DNA of 13,462 nucleotides from Chloroflexota bacterium (GTDB lineage Bacteria; Chloroflexota; Dormibacteria; CF-121), in NCBI GenBank assembly GCA_005889395.1, contig VBFX01000266.1:1-13462 (forward strand). The letters are read 5' to 3'. The notes beneath the pieces are model-generated. The model did no database searches, was not told the DNA's origin, and saw only the letters and a program-made list of their open reading frames with translations. How positions within the stretch are numbered: the stretch's first letter is position 1; every line of letters starts with the position of its first letter. The position numbers and the translations under genes are program-made. Shown in pieces: positions 6,036 through 12,892 of the stretch.

Positions 6036-6494
6036 ATGAAGGACACCCAGACGTCTGCCAAGAGCACACCGCAATCGAAAAGACGTTCGACGGGATTCAC
6101 GGACGAGGAACGCGGCGCGATGAAGGACCGCGTCAAAGAGGTGAAGGCGGCCGCGGACAAGGCGGACGGGGAAAGCGACGTGCTCGCGAAGATCGCCGAG
6201 ATGCCGGCACCGGATCGCGCCATAGCCAAGCGCCTCCATGCGATCGTCAAAGCCAGCGGGCCAGCCCTCTCACCGAGAACCTGGTACGGGATGCCCGCCT
6301 ATGCCAAGGACGGCAAGGTCGTCTGCTTCTTCCAAAGCGGGCGGAAGTTCAAGACGAGGTACGCGACGCTCGGCTTCAGCGACCAGGCGCACCTCGACGA
6401 AGGCACCATGTGGCCGACCTCCTTCGCTCTGACGAAGTTGACCGCCGACGACGAGGCAAGGATCGGCGCGCTCGTGAAGAAAGCGGTGAGCTGA
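6036..6494 (+). CDS. DUF1801 / YdhG-like protein
   Basis: The 152-residue product is predicted to be cytoplasmic. A charged helical N-terminus (1-50, KRRSTGFTDEERGAMKDRVKEVKAAAD) precedes a DUF1801-type core. Core signatures are RAIAKRLHAIVKASGP, RTWYGMPAYAKDGKVVCFFQSGRKFKTRYATLGF and a C-terminal LTADDEARIGALVKKAV. Relatives are widespread in soil bacteria; the fold was described for YdhG/Fra-like iron-handling proteins, but the biochemical role of this subgroup is not established. GGGAGGA lies 8 bases before the ATG, supporting this start. It converges with the MntP-like gene, and the stop codons are 41 bases apart. Confidence 0.9.
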   Translation: MKDTQTSAKSTPQSKRRSTGFTDEERGAMKDRVKEVKAAADKADGESDVLAKIAEMPAPDRAIAKRLHAIVKASGPALSPRTWYGMPAYAKDGKVVCFFQSGRKFKTRYATLGFSDQAHLDEGTMWPTSFALTKLTADDEARIGALVKKAVS

Positions 6495-6535
6495 GGACTG
6501 AGCTCGACATCGGGCGCCTCAGCACCGACTTGCGA

Positions 6536-7111
6536 CTAAATGTTGCCCTGCACGAGTTTGAGCACAAGCAACAGGAGCGCCATCCCAATCAGGACGACGC
6601 CGGCCAGTTGCTCACCGCGCTCACGGAGTTCATCGCCAAGTCTTGATCCGACGCGCATTCCGATTTGCGCAGCCAAGAACGCCTGCACTCCAAGCCAGAT
6701 AACCGCGACGACCAGCGGAAGTCCCAGCAGTCCAAGGCTGAATCCGACGGCGAGCTCGTCGACGCTGATGGCCAGCCCCAGATCGACAATGGCAACCCCG
6801 TGAGCCCTCGCGAGCAGCTTCAGCCTTGCTTCTTCTTTTGCCTCGTCTCCCGGTCGAAGCATGAACAGCCCGGCAATGCCGAGGAATGCGATCGCCGTCC
6901 AACCTGCGAAATCCCCAATGACGTGACCAACTGCGCCGCCGATCAGGAACCCCACGATGGGCATGCCTGCCTCAAATGCGGCGAGGATCACGCTGATCGG
7001 CCCACGACGGTTGGCCGGAATACCGGCCACTCCGAGCGCGGCTGCCAGCGCGAAGGTGTCAAGCCCGAGCGGAAGAATTATCCCCGCCAGGAGGAGCAAG
7101 TGGCGAGTCAT
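6536..7111 (-). CDS. MntP-like membrane exporter (putative manganese efflux)
   Basis: This 191-residue protein has six predicted membrane helices in two similar halves. The first half has LPLGLDTFALAAALGVAG (D18 in the helix), then ILAAFEAGMPIVGFLIGGAVG and FAGWTAIAFLGIAGLFML. The second has DLGLAISVDELAVGFSLGLLGLP (D118 in the helix), VIWLGVQAFLAAQIGMRVG and a final helix. Paired intramembrane 'xxDxFAvg' motifs are the mark of the MntP (DUF204) family, which exports Mn2+. A cytoplasmic loop with charged residues (88-104) joins the halves. Divergence from the E. coli protein is large, so the ion is not certain. The ATG has only a weak ribosome-binding site. It lies 112 bases downstream of the M50 protease gene on the same strand. 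Confidence 0.85.
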   Translation of the reverse strand: MTRHLLLLAGIILPLGLDTFALAAALGVAGIPANRRGPISVILAAFEAGMPIVGFLIGGAVGHVIGDFAGWTAIAFLGIAGLFMLRPGDEAKEEARLKLLARAHGVAIVDLGLAISVDELAVGFSLGLLGLPLVVAVIWLGVQAFLAAQIGMRVGSRLGDELRERGEQLAGVVLIGMALLLLVLKLVQGNI

Positions 7112-7223
7112 GAGGACTCAAACCTACAGAAGGCGGCACCGATCGGCCCGCAGCGGCCGTCCCTTTGGTAGTACCCGATGTTCTGGATGGCCCACCTGGT
7201 CGGTGGCCGACGACCCTTGCCGT

Positions 7224-8375
7224 TTAGGCGCTGCGGGCCAGTGCTTGGTTGCGGCCCGAGAGTGACCTCTGCAGAAGCCGGTTGATGTCGCTGGGCGAGA
7301 TGATGCCCGTTAGCCGGCCGTTGTCGATGACCAGGGTGCGCCCTTCGCTGCACCCGTCGGAGGCGCCGAGCAGGTTGGCGGCCGGGTCAGCCGGGCTGGC
7401 CGTGGACACCGTCTCGAGCGGACAGATGACCTCTTTGACAAGCGTCGTGTTACGCGCGTTCGGGGCGACCTGCTTGAGAGCGGCCATGGTCAAGAGCCCA
7501 CTCAGGCGGCCCCCCGCATCATGGGTTGGAAAAGTCGAATGCCGCGAGGTCAGAATGTAGCCGTGCAGCGCCTCCTCGACGGTGATGTCATCGGGAGCCT
7601 GGACGGGGTTGGGCGTCATCACGTCGGCGACGCTGATCCCAGAGAGGGCCTGGCGGATCAGTGCGCCGGTCTGTTCGGACCGGGCGGCGCTCAGCAGGAA
7701 CCAGCCCAGGAAGACCGACCAGACTCCACCGAACAGGCCGCCCGCCGCAAAGAAGGTGACGAGACCGTAGGCAATCAACAGGAAGGCGAAGGCCATGCCG
7801 ATGCGGGCGGCGATATTGGTGGCACGCAGCCGGTCACCGGTGCGCAGCCAGATCACCGATTGCAAAATTCGGCCTCCGTCGAGCGGGAAGGCGGGGAGGA
7901 GGTTAAACACCCCGAGCAGGATGTTGATGTAGCCGAGCCAGGCCAGGGTGGCGGGCACGAGGCCCGCGCTGGCGCCGCCGCCAACCGCGACCGAAAGGAG
8001 GAAAAACACCACGCCAAGTAGGAGGCTCGTTAGTGGGCCCACGAAGGTGATCAGCGCTTGCGCGCCGGGGGAGCTGCTCTCGCTGCTGAACCGGGAAACG
8101 CCGCCAAATAGCCACAGCGTGATGCCCTCGACCCGGACGCCGCGTCGCATCGCAACCACGGAGTGAGCGAGTTCATGCGCAAGCAGCGAGGCCAGGTACA
8201 CGAAGGCAGACACCACGCCCGCGGTCCAGTACGCGCTGGACGTGTAGCCCGGCGCGGCGGCCGGCAAAATCCCGGTTGCGAGGCTCCAGGCGATCAGGGC
8301 GCCGATGACCAGCAGGCTCCAGTTCAGCCCCACGTGGATTCCCGCAATGCGGCCAAGGCTCAGGTTCTCGTTCAT
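7224..8375 (-). CDS. Site-2 protease family (M50) metalloprotease with two CBS domains
   Basis: This 383-residue membrane protease has the zinc site HELAH (67-71) in its second helix. The third ligand is D166 in NLLPAFPLDGGR (158-169). Between them are GGVSRF and further helices. The C-terminal half (about 247-370) carries two CBS repeats, VADVMTPNPVQAPDDITVEEAL and LVKEVICPLETVSTASPADPAANLL...LTGIISPSDINRLL. This is the layout of archaeal/bacterial S2P-CBS proteases, in which CBS domains are thought to sense nucleotides and gate cleavage of membrane substrates. All catalytic residues are present. The substrate is unknown; anti-sigma factors are usual for the family, but the ECF factor at 12879 has no anti-sigma gene beside it here. 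The start ATG lacks a strong ribosome-binding site. Confidence 0.95.
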   Translation of the reverse strand: MNENLSLGRIAGIHVGLNWSLLVIGALIAWSLATGILPAAAPGYTSSAYWTAGVVSAFVYLASLLAHELAHSVVAMRRGVRVEGITLWLFGGVSRFSSESSSPGAQALITFVGPLTSLLLGVVFFLLSVAVGGGASAGLVPATLAWLGYINILLGVFNLLPAFPLDGGRILQSVIWLRTGDRLRATNIAARIGMAFAFLLIAYGLVTFFAAGGLFGGVWSVFLGWFLLSAARSEQTGALIRQALSGISVADVMTPNPVQAPDDITVEEALHGYILTSRHSTFPTHDAGGRLSGLLTMAALKQVAPNARNTTLVKEVICPLETVSTASPADPAANLLGASDGCSEGRTLVIDNGRLTGIISPSDINRLLQRSLSGRNQALARSA

Positions 8376-8562
8376 GTCATTTTCAGTATCCGCTTATCGG
8401 AGACTGAACTCCTCCCATCGAATCTGGTTTGCCGCCGAGCAGCTGGGCATGGCGGCGGTCGCGCTTGCACTTACAGCGGGTCAACGGGTCCGATGAATTC
8501 GAGCCATGGACGGAGTCTTTATATTCGGCACGCATTACCATCAACTCGAAAGGAGCACAAGC

Positions 8563-9289
8563 ATGAAGACCGATTGGACCACCACGACGAAGGGCACCGG
8601 CCAGTACGCCGAGGTCAGTTCTTCCACTGCTCGCGGAGCGCCACCAGGTCATCGCCGTCGACCTCCAAGGACATGGCCGTACCGCTGACATCGATCGACC
8701 GATCGATGTCCGGCTCATGGCCGGCGACATCGCTGCACTGATCGAACACCTCGAGCTGGCCGGCCCAGACGTCGTCGGCTACTCGCTCGGTGGTGGTGTC
8801 GCGCTGCAGACCGCGGTGCAGTATCCGGCGAAGGTCCGTCGGCTCGTCGTCGCGTCGGCGAACATCCGGCCTGACGCGATCCCTGCAGAGATGCGGGCCC
8901 AGCAGAGCCAGGTGAATGCGGCCGCCGCCGATTTCATGAAGGACACGCCGATGTATCAGCTGTACCAACGGGTCGCGCCACGCCCCGAAGACTTCCCGCG
9001 GTTACTGAACAAGATGGGCGAATCGATGTCGAAGGACTATGACTTCACGGAGGAGGTCCGCGGTCTCAAGGTGCCGACGCTCATCGTCGCTGCCGATGCC
9101 GACATGGCGCCGCCGAGCCACTACGTCGAGGTGTTCAAACTGCTCGATGGCGGCCTGCGGGACGGCGGCTGGATGGGCGAAGGCCGGCCGAAGGGCGGGC
9201 ACGCGCTTGCGATCCTGCCGGGCTTAACCCACTACAACATCTTCAGTTCGCCACTTTTCGCAGCGGCTACCCTCGACTTTCTCAAATAG
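8563..9289 (+). pseudogene. Alpha/beta hydrolase broken by an internal out-of-frame deletion
   Basis: A well-supported start (AAAGGAG, then ATG at 8563) encodes MKTDWTTTTKGTGQYAEV and then loses frame near 8616-8622. A second frame picks up at once with SVLPLLAERHQVIAVDLQGHGRTAD and runs to the stop at 9287-9289. The expected segment between them, which in relatives is about 30 residues with the oxyanion-hole HG motif, is missing. Frame arithmetic gives a lost length of 2 modulo 3. The rest is intact: nucleophile elbow GYSLGG, acid in VAADADMAP, and histidine in GLTHYN. A fragment could start at ATG 8717 but would lack the oxyanion hole and the N-terminal strands. A sequencing or assembly error is the alternative. 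Confidence 0.82.
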
Positions 9290-9326
9290 CAGCCGACCTG
9301 AGAGAGAGCAAAATGCGCAGGGTCCA

Positions 9327-10010
9327 TCAGGCCACTTCCTGTTCGCGTGCCGGAGAAAACTCTCGGATCGCGAGTGGCTCCAGGTCGTATCCACCCCATG
9401 GCGTTTCCCGCCCATAGTGGGTTGAGAACCACCGGCCAAAGTCCGTCACCGCGGTGTCTCCCATCAGGTTGCCCTCCTCGTCGTAAAGGAAATGGCGTGG
9501 AAATGGGCTGGCACCGAGCAACCACCCGTCCTTTCGTCCATCGGCGTGAAGCGTGAGGACCAGCGTGGTCCACGCCGTCGACGAGTTCCAGGCGAGAAAA
9601 GGTGGGCGAGCGGTGAGCCGAGGGAAGGGCATGCCGGTTCGTCCGCCGATCGTCTGCACAAAACGCGCCGTTTGGGCAGAAACCAGAGGTCGGCGCCGCA
9701 GCACCGGCCGAGCTCGCCCGGCAACGGTTACCCGGGTGACACCCAGATCGAGGCTGGTCGACCCCACGAAGCCCGAGTTGCGGCCGTATCCACTGCGGTC
9801 TATGCGGCCATCGCGGACCTCGATCCACGCTTCCAGCCGATTGACCTCGCGGACGTTGGGATCGGCACGCAAGGCATCGATGTCGCCCAGCCGCGTCCGC
9901 GGGCGATCGTCATAGTGGGTGACCCCAAGCGAGAAGGGAACCCGTGCGAGGCCGCTCACCGATCCCTCCGGGATCCACGAAACTGACGTTACCGATGATT
10001 CGATGCGCAC
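9327..10010 (-). CDS. Conserved hypothetical protein (GTG start)
   Basis: I place the start at GTG 10010 because GGAGG lies 7 bases upstream; the protein then begins MRIESSVTSVSWIPEGSV and has 227 residues. A longer frame from TTG 10205 would run into the divergent kinase gene and has no ribosome-binding site. There is no signal peptide or membrane helix. Recognisable stretches are VPFSLGVTHYDDRP, NRLEAWIEVRDGRIDRSGY, TARFVQTIGGRTGMPFPRL, NSSTAWTTLVLTLHADG and LLGASPFPRHFLYDEEGNLM. I recall similar hypothetical proteins in Actinomycetota and Chloroflexota, without known function. The mix of strands and conserved Gly/Pro suggests a beta-rich fold. It converges with the broken hydrolase and diverges from the kinase at 10208. 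Confidence 0.8.
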   Translation of the reverse strand: MRIESSVTSVSWIPEGSVSGLARVPFSLGVTHYDDRPRTRLGDIDALRADPNVREVNRLEAWIEVRDGRIDRSGYGRNSGFVGSTSLDLGVTRVTVAGRARPVLRRRPLVSAQTARFVQTIGGRTGMPFPRLTARPPFLAWNSSTAWTTLVLTLHADGRKDGWLLGASPFPRHFLYDEEGNLMGDTAVTDFGRWFSTHYGRETPWGGYDLEPLAIREFSPAREQEVA

Positions 10011-10194
10011 CTTCTGAGCCTCCAATGTGCGGTCGACGACAACGGGCTCATCGTCCCGCCAGTGCCAGGTAACTGTCGTCGGCCCGAGGTTGACAGTTTT
10101 TGCTAGGCGATGCGAGCAGTAGTGCGGCCCACCGCTACTCCCAGGGTTGAGGCCAATACCACCTACGGATGACGCAATTCGGCAAATCGCGCGG

Positions 10195-10200
10195 TAGCGT
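10195..10200 (+). promoter_or_regulatory. Candidate -10 element of a leaderless promoter
   Basis: TAGCGT followed by 7 bases and the ATG at 10208, with no ribosome-binding site. The hexamer and spacing are the same as at 2820-2825. This decides the start of the kinase in favour of 10208 over the ATG at 10169. Confidence 0.5.
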
Positions 10201-10207
10201 ATCAAGC

Positions 10208-11359
10208 ATGGGCAAACGCCTGGGCGAGGCGATTCGCGGTGGATGGCTGTCCACCGGCATCCAGGTCGTCGTTTTGGCCGCCGTGCTGCTGGCGATCGCC
10301 TCGTTTTCGTTCCGCTTTCATCCCCATAGCGGGCCGCTCAACTTATTGGGCTACAGCCTGATCCTGGTGGCGGCGGGCTCGATCGCATTGTCGCCGCGAT
10401 GGCCGGTGGCGGCCGTCGGCGTCGCCCTGGGCGCCACGCTCATTTCTCACGGACTCGGCTTCGAGTCCTCACCGATCGACCTGGCGCTCATGGTCGCGCT
10501 CTTCAAGGCCGCCACGCCGCAACACCCCTGGCGCACGGTCGCCCTCGGCGTCGGGACCGTGCTCGGCTACGTCGCCTGGCAACTGATCGGCTTCGGTCAG
10601 GTTTCGCTCAACGCCCTGGTACTGGGCACACTCACGGTCTCCGCGTTCCTCGGCGTGGGTTATGCCGTTGCGTCACAACGTCTCTTCGCCAGGCAGCGCC
10701 GTGAGGACGAGATCCGGCGCCGCGTCACCGAGGAGCGGCTCCGCATTGCTCGCGAGTTGCACGACGTCGTGTCGCACAGCATTTCCACGATCAATGTCCA
10801 GGCTGGTGTTGCGGCCCATGTCATCGATGAACGACCGGAGACGGCCAAGTCCGCTCTTCTGACAATCAAAGAGACGAGCCGGGACACGCTGCGGGAATTG
10901 CGCGGAATCCTGAACGTCCTCCGTCAGTTCGACGATGTCGAGTCGCGCCAGCCCGCCCCCGGCCTGGCCCAGCTGGACCTGCTTGTCGACACGGCAGCTC
11001 GGGCCGGTGTGCCAACCACGGCCTCCATCGAGGGGACCGCCCGCCCGCTACCGGCGGCGGTCGACCTGGCTGCCTACCGCATCATCCAGGAGTCGTTGAC
11101 GAACGTCATCCGGCACGCTGGCCGGGCATCGGCACGCGTGACGGTCGCCTACCAGCCAGACCGAGTGGTGATCGAGGTCAGCGATAACGGTCGGGGCGCC
11201 GCCATGCAGAGTGACAGCAATGGCTGGCAAGAAGGTCACGGCGTGGCCGGCATGCGCGAGCGGGCAGTGGCGGTGGACGGCGAGCTCGACGCCGGCCCCC
11301 AACCCGGCCGCGGATTCCGGGTCCGCGCATCGCTTCCAACGAACGGTAGCGGAACGTGA
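10208..11359 (+). CDS. Membrane sensor histidine kinase (HisKA_3 class, DesK/LiaS-like)
   Basis: The kinase has 383 residues from ATG 10208; an upstream in-frame ATG at 10169 would add 13. It has several predicted membrane helices in the first 155 residues (about 15-35, 47-62, 65-82, 88-103, 110-130, 134-155) with very short loops, so it may sense something within the membrane. A linker helix leads to the phospho-acceptor H185 in RLRIARELHDVVSHSISTINVQAG. The ATPase domain shows the N-box (QESLTNVIRHA, N299), DNGRG (326-330) and GHGVAGMRER (343-352). This is the common actinobacterial/chloroflexal NarL-partner kinase. It overlaps its regulator by four bases (GTGA), so the pair is translationally coupled. 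The signal is unknown. Confidence 0.94.
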   Translation: MGKRLGEAIRGGWLSTGIQVVVLAAVLLAIASFSFRFHPHSGPLNLLGYSLILVAAGSIALSPRWPVAAVGVALGATLISHGLGFESSPIDLALMVALFKAATPQHPWRTVALGVGTVLGYVAWQLIGFGQVSLNALVLGTLTVSAFLGVGYAVASQRLFARQRREDEIRRRVTEERLRIARELHDVVSHSISTINVQAGVAAHVIDERPETAKSALLTIKETSRDTLRELRGILNVLRQFDDVESRQPAPGLAQLDLLVDTAARAGVPTTASIEGTARPLPAAVDLAAYRIIQESLTNVIRHAGRASARVTVAYQPDRVVIEVSDNGRGAAMQSDSNGWQEGHGVAGMRERAVAVDGELDAGPQPGRGFRVRASLPTNGSGT

Positions 11360-12027
11360 TCCGAGTTCTGCTAGTCGACGACCAGGCGTTGGTGCGAGCC
11401 GGCTTCCGGGTGCTCCTGGACTCGGCTCCGGATGTGGACGTCGTCGGCGAGGCCGCCAACGGAGAGGACGCGATCGCGATCGCCCGCGATCAGCGACCGG
11501 ATGTCGTCCTGATGGATATTCGGATGCCCGGACTCGACGGGCTCGAAGCGACCCGCCGGATCGTCGCCGACAAAGGCCTGACGGGAGTACGGGTGCTGAT
11601 CCTTACGACCTTCGAGGTCGACGAGTACGTCTTCGAGGCGCTGCGAGCCGGCGCCAGCGGGTTTGTGCTGAAGGACATCGAGCCCGCGGAGCTGCTGCAG
11701 GCGGTTCGGGTGGTCGCCCGGGGTGACGCCCTCCTCTCCCCTGCGGTGACGCGCCGGTTGATCGCTGAGTTTGCCGGTCGCCCCGAACAGCGGCGGATTG
11801 CCGCGGCTGACCTCAAGGTCCTGACCGAGAGAGAACGAGAAGTGATGGCGCTGGCGGCCGCCGGATACAGCAACGATGAGATCGCCGCCGAGCTCTTTGT
11901 CAGCCCGGCGACTGCCAAAACGCACGTGAGCCGGGCCATGTCGAAGCTCGGCGCCCGGGATCGCGCCCAGCTCGTCGTCATGGCGTACGAGACCGGGCTG
12001 GTCGCACCCCGTCTCCGCCCCCACTAG
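11356..12027 (+). CDS. LuxR/NarL-family response regulator
   Basis: The 223-residue regulator has an N-terminal receiver domain (1-120): acidic pair D8-D9, phospho-acceptor D54 in VVLMDIRMPG, T84-T85 and K106. The C-terminal LuxR-type HTH (about 156-215) begins LTEREREVMALAAAGYSNDEIA and has recognition helix SPATAKTHVSRAMSKL. It binds DNA when phosphorylated, presumably by the kinase it overlaps. The start is GTG at 11356, inside the kinase stop codon (GTGA). All activation residues are present. Its targets are not evident: no palindrome matching the boxes at 2076 or 2761 lies immediately upstream of this operon. Confidence 0.95.
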   Translation: MIRVLLVDDQALVRAGFRVLLDSAPDVDVVGEAANGEDAIAIARDQRPDVVLMDIRMPGLDGLEATRRIVADKGLTGVRVLILTTFEVDEYVFEALRAGASGFVLKDIEPAELLQAVRVVARGDALLSPAVTRRLIAEFAGRPEQRRIAAADLKVLTEREREVMALAAAGYSNDEIAAELFVSPATAKTHVSRAMSKLGARDRAQLVVMAYETGLVAPRLRPH

Positions 12028-12040
12028 CCGCCAAGCAGAC

Positions 12041-12409
12041 CTATGTGGTACTCGCCCAGACGAACCATTGCCGGATAAGGGCACGAAGGCCGTCGGCATC
12101 GAACGCAATTGCATTTTCCAGGTCGGGCATGCGATAGGAGAGCCGAACGTGAGCGAGATCCGGGCCGACGGCGACAAACACCGTGTCCCCTTGCCGAGTC
12201 AGCGCTTCCACAATCCGTCTCTCATCAGCGGTGATGTCGGCCAGATCAGTCGTCCGCTTGAGGTAGAGAAATCGTCCATTGAGTTGCAAGACGCCGACTG
12301 AGGTAAGGACAAGATCTTCCGCCCGCTCCGGGACGAGGGATTTTTCGTGCTGGAGCCAATCGAACCAGCCCGATTGCTCACCGTGGGTCTCGATCATCTC
12401 TATAGGCAT
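12041..12409 (-). CDS. Hypothetical protein
   Basis: I do not recognise this 122-residue protein. From ATG 12409 it begins MPIEMIETHGEQSGWFDWLQHEKSLVPERAEDLVLTSVGVLQLNGRFLYLKRT (shown here only to mark the region around 1-50), continues with a helical ADITADERRIVEALTRQGDTVFVAVGPDLAHVRLSYR, and ends in RALIRQWFVWASTT. It appears soluble, with alternating strands and helices. No ribosome-binding site sits at the usual distance from the ATG; AAGGAG lies about 20 bases away. The frame stays open upstream to 12541 across the divergent YCII promoter, so the start is uncertain. It converges with the response regulator (13 bases between stops) and diverges from the YCII gene. Confidence 0.6.
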   Translation of the reverse strand: MPIEMIETHGEQSGWFDWLQHEKSLVPERAEDLVLTSVGVLQLNGRFLYLKRTTDLADITADERRIVEALTRQGDTVFVAVGPDLAHVRLSYRMPDLENAIAFDADGLRALIRQWFVWASTT

Positions 12410-12496
12410 AACGACGCAGGCCGCCGGGCTCCTTCGCGCCCAAATCCTTGCTAGCCTATGTCGATCCTGGCAAGGTCCGTTCGTAGTGTGGTGAGA

Positions 12497-12514
12497 GGCG
12501 GGCAAGGGCCCGCC
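12497..12514 (+). repeat. Leader hairpin upstream of the YCII gene
   Basis: GGCGGGC (12497-12503) and GCCCGCC (12508-12514) form a perfect 7-base stem with an AAGG loop. It ends 7 bases before the AGGAGG ribosome-binding site of the YCII gene and has no T-run, so it is not a terminator. It may stabilise the mRNA leader or affect translation. Confidence 0.4.
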
Positions 12515-12532
12515 CGTTACCAGGAGGAACAT

Positions 12533-12892
12533 ATGGCGCACTACTTGCTATCCGTTCACAGCGTCGCGGGCGAGCTCCGCGAGCCGATGACCGACGATGA
12601 GATGAAAGAGTCCTTCAGGCAGATCGGCATCCTCGAGGCCGAGATGAAGTCTTCGGACAGCTTGGTCCTGTCGGGACGCCTTCACGAACCCGATACTGCG
12701 ACCGTCGTGCGGATGTCCAACGGTGAGGTGCTCACCACCGACGGTCCGTTTGTGGAATCGAAGGAGCACCTCGGTGGCTTCTACATCATCCAGGCCGACA
12801 ATCTCGACGCCGCGCTTGCCTGGGCGACGAAAGTCACCAAGACGATCCAGAGGCCGATCGAAGTATGGCCCTTTGTGGATGTTCGGAGCTGA
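12533..12892 (+). CDS. YCII-domain protein paired with an ECF sigma factor
   Basis: The start is the ATG at 12533, with AGGAGG 5 bases upstream; an in-frame ATG at 12458 has no ribosome-binding site. The 119-residue product is a complete YCII (YciI-like, DgpF-type) ferredoxin-like domain: MAHYLLSVHS strand, helix 20-40, LVLSGRLHEPD, then the signature TTDGPFVESKEHLGGFYIIQADNLDAALAWA (69-98; only the residues DGPF, KE and GGFY are diagnostic), and a C-terminal IEVWPFVDVR strand. The molecular role of YCII proteins beside sigma factors is not settled; they may act as small-molecule-binding partners. The sigma gene overlaps its end by 14 bases. Confidence 0.93.
   Translation: MAHYLLSVHSVAGELREPMTDDEMKESFRQIGILEAEMKSSDSLVLSGRLHEPDTATVVRMSNGEVLTTDGPFVESKEHLGGFYIIQADNLDAALAWATKVTKTIQRPIEVWPFVDVRS

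Noticed and set aside
6490..6523. GCTGAGG...CCTCAGC inverted repeat between the convergent DUF1801 and MntP-like genes
   Set aside because: Seven pairs but a 20-base loop and no T-run on either strand; too weak to call a terminator.
7144..7162. CGGCC...GGCCG hairpin between the M50 and MntP-like genes
   Set aside because: Only five pairs and no T-run following on the minus strand, so not a convincing terminator.
7521..8021. Plus-strand frame of 166 codons opposite the M50 protease
   Set aside because: It is a shadow of the high-GC minus-strand gene, rich in Gly, Glu, Gln and His with no motif.
10090..10095. TTGACA as a -35 element
   Set aside because: No acceptable -10 hexamer at 16-18 bases on the same strand.
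10011..10205. N-terminal extension of the hypothetical protein to a TTG at 10205
   Set aside because: No ribosome-binding site, the extension has no protein-like features, and it overlaps the divergent kinase; GTG 10010 has GGAGG at proper spacing.
11371..12177. Minus-strand frame of 268 codons opposite the response regulator
   Set aside because: The plus-strand regulator has full receiver and HTH motifs; the opposite frame has none and no ribosome-binding site.
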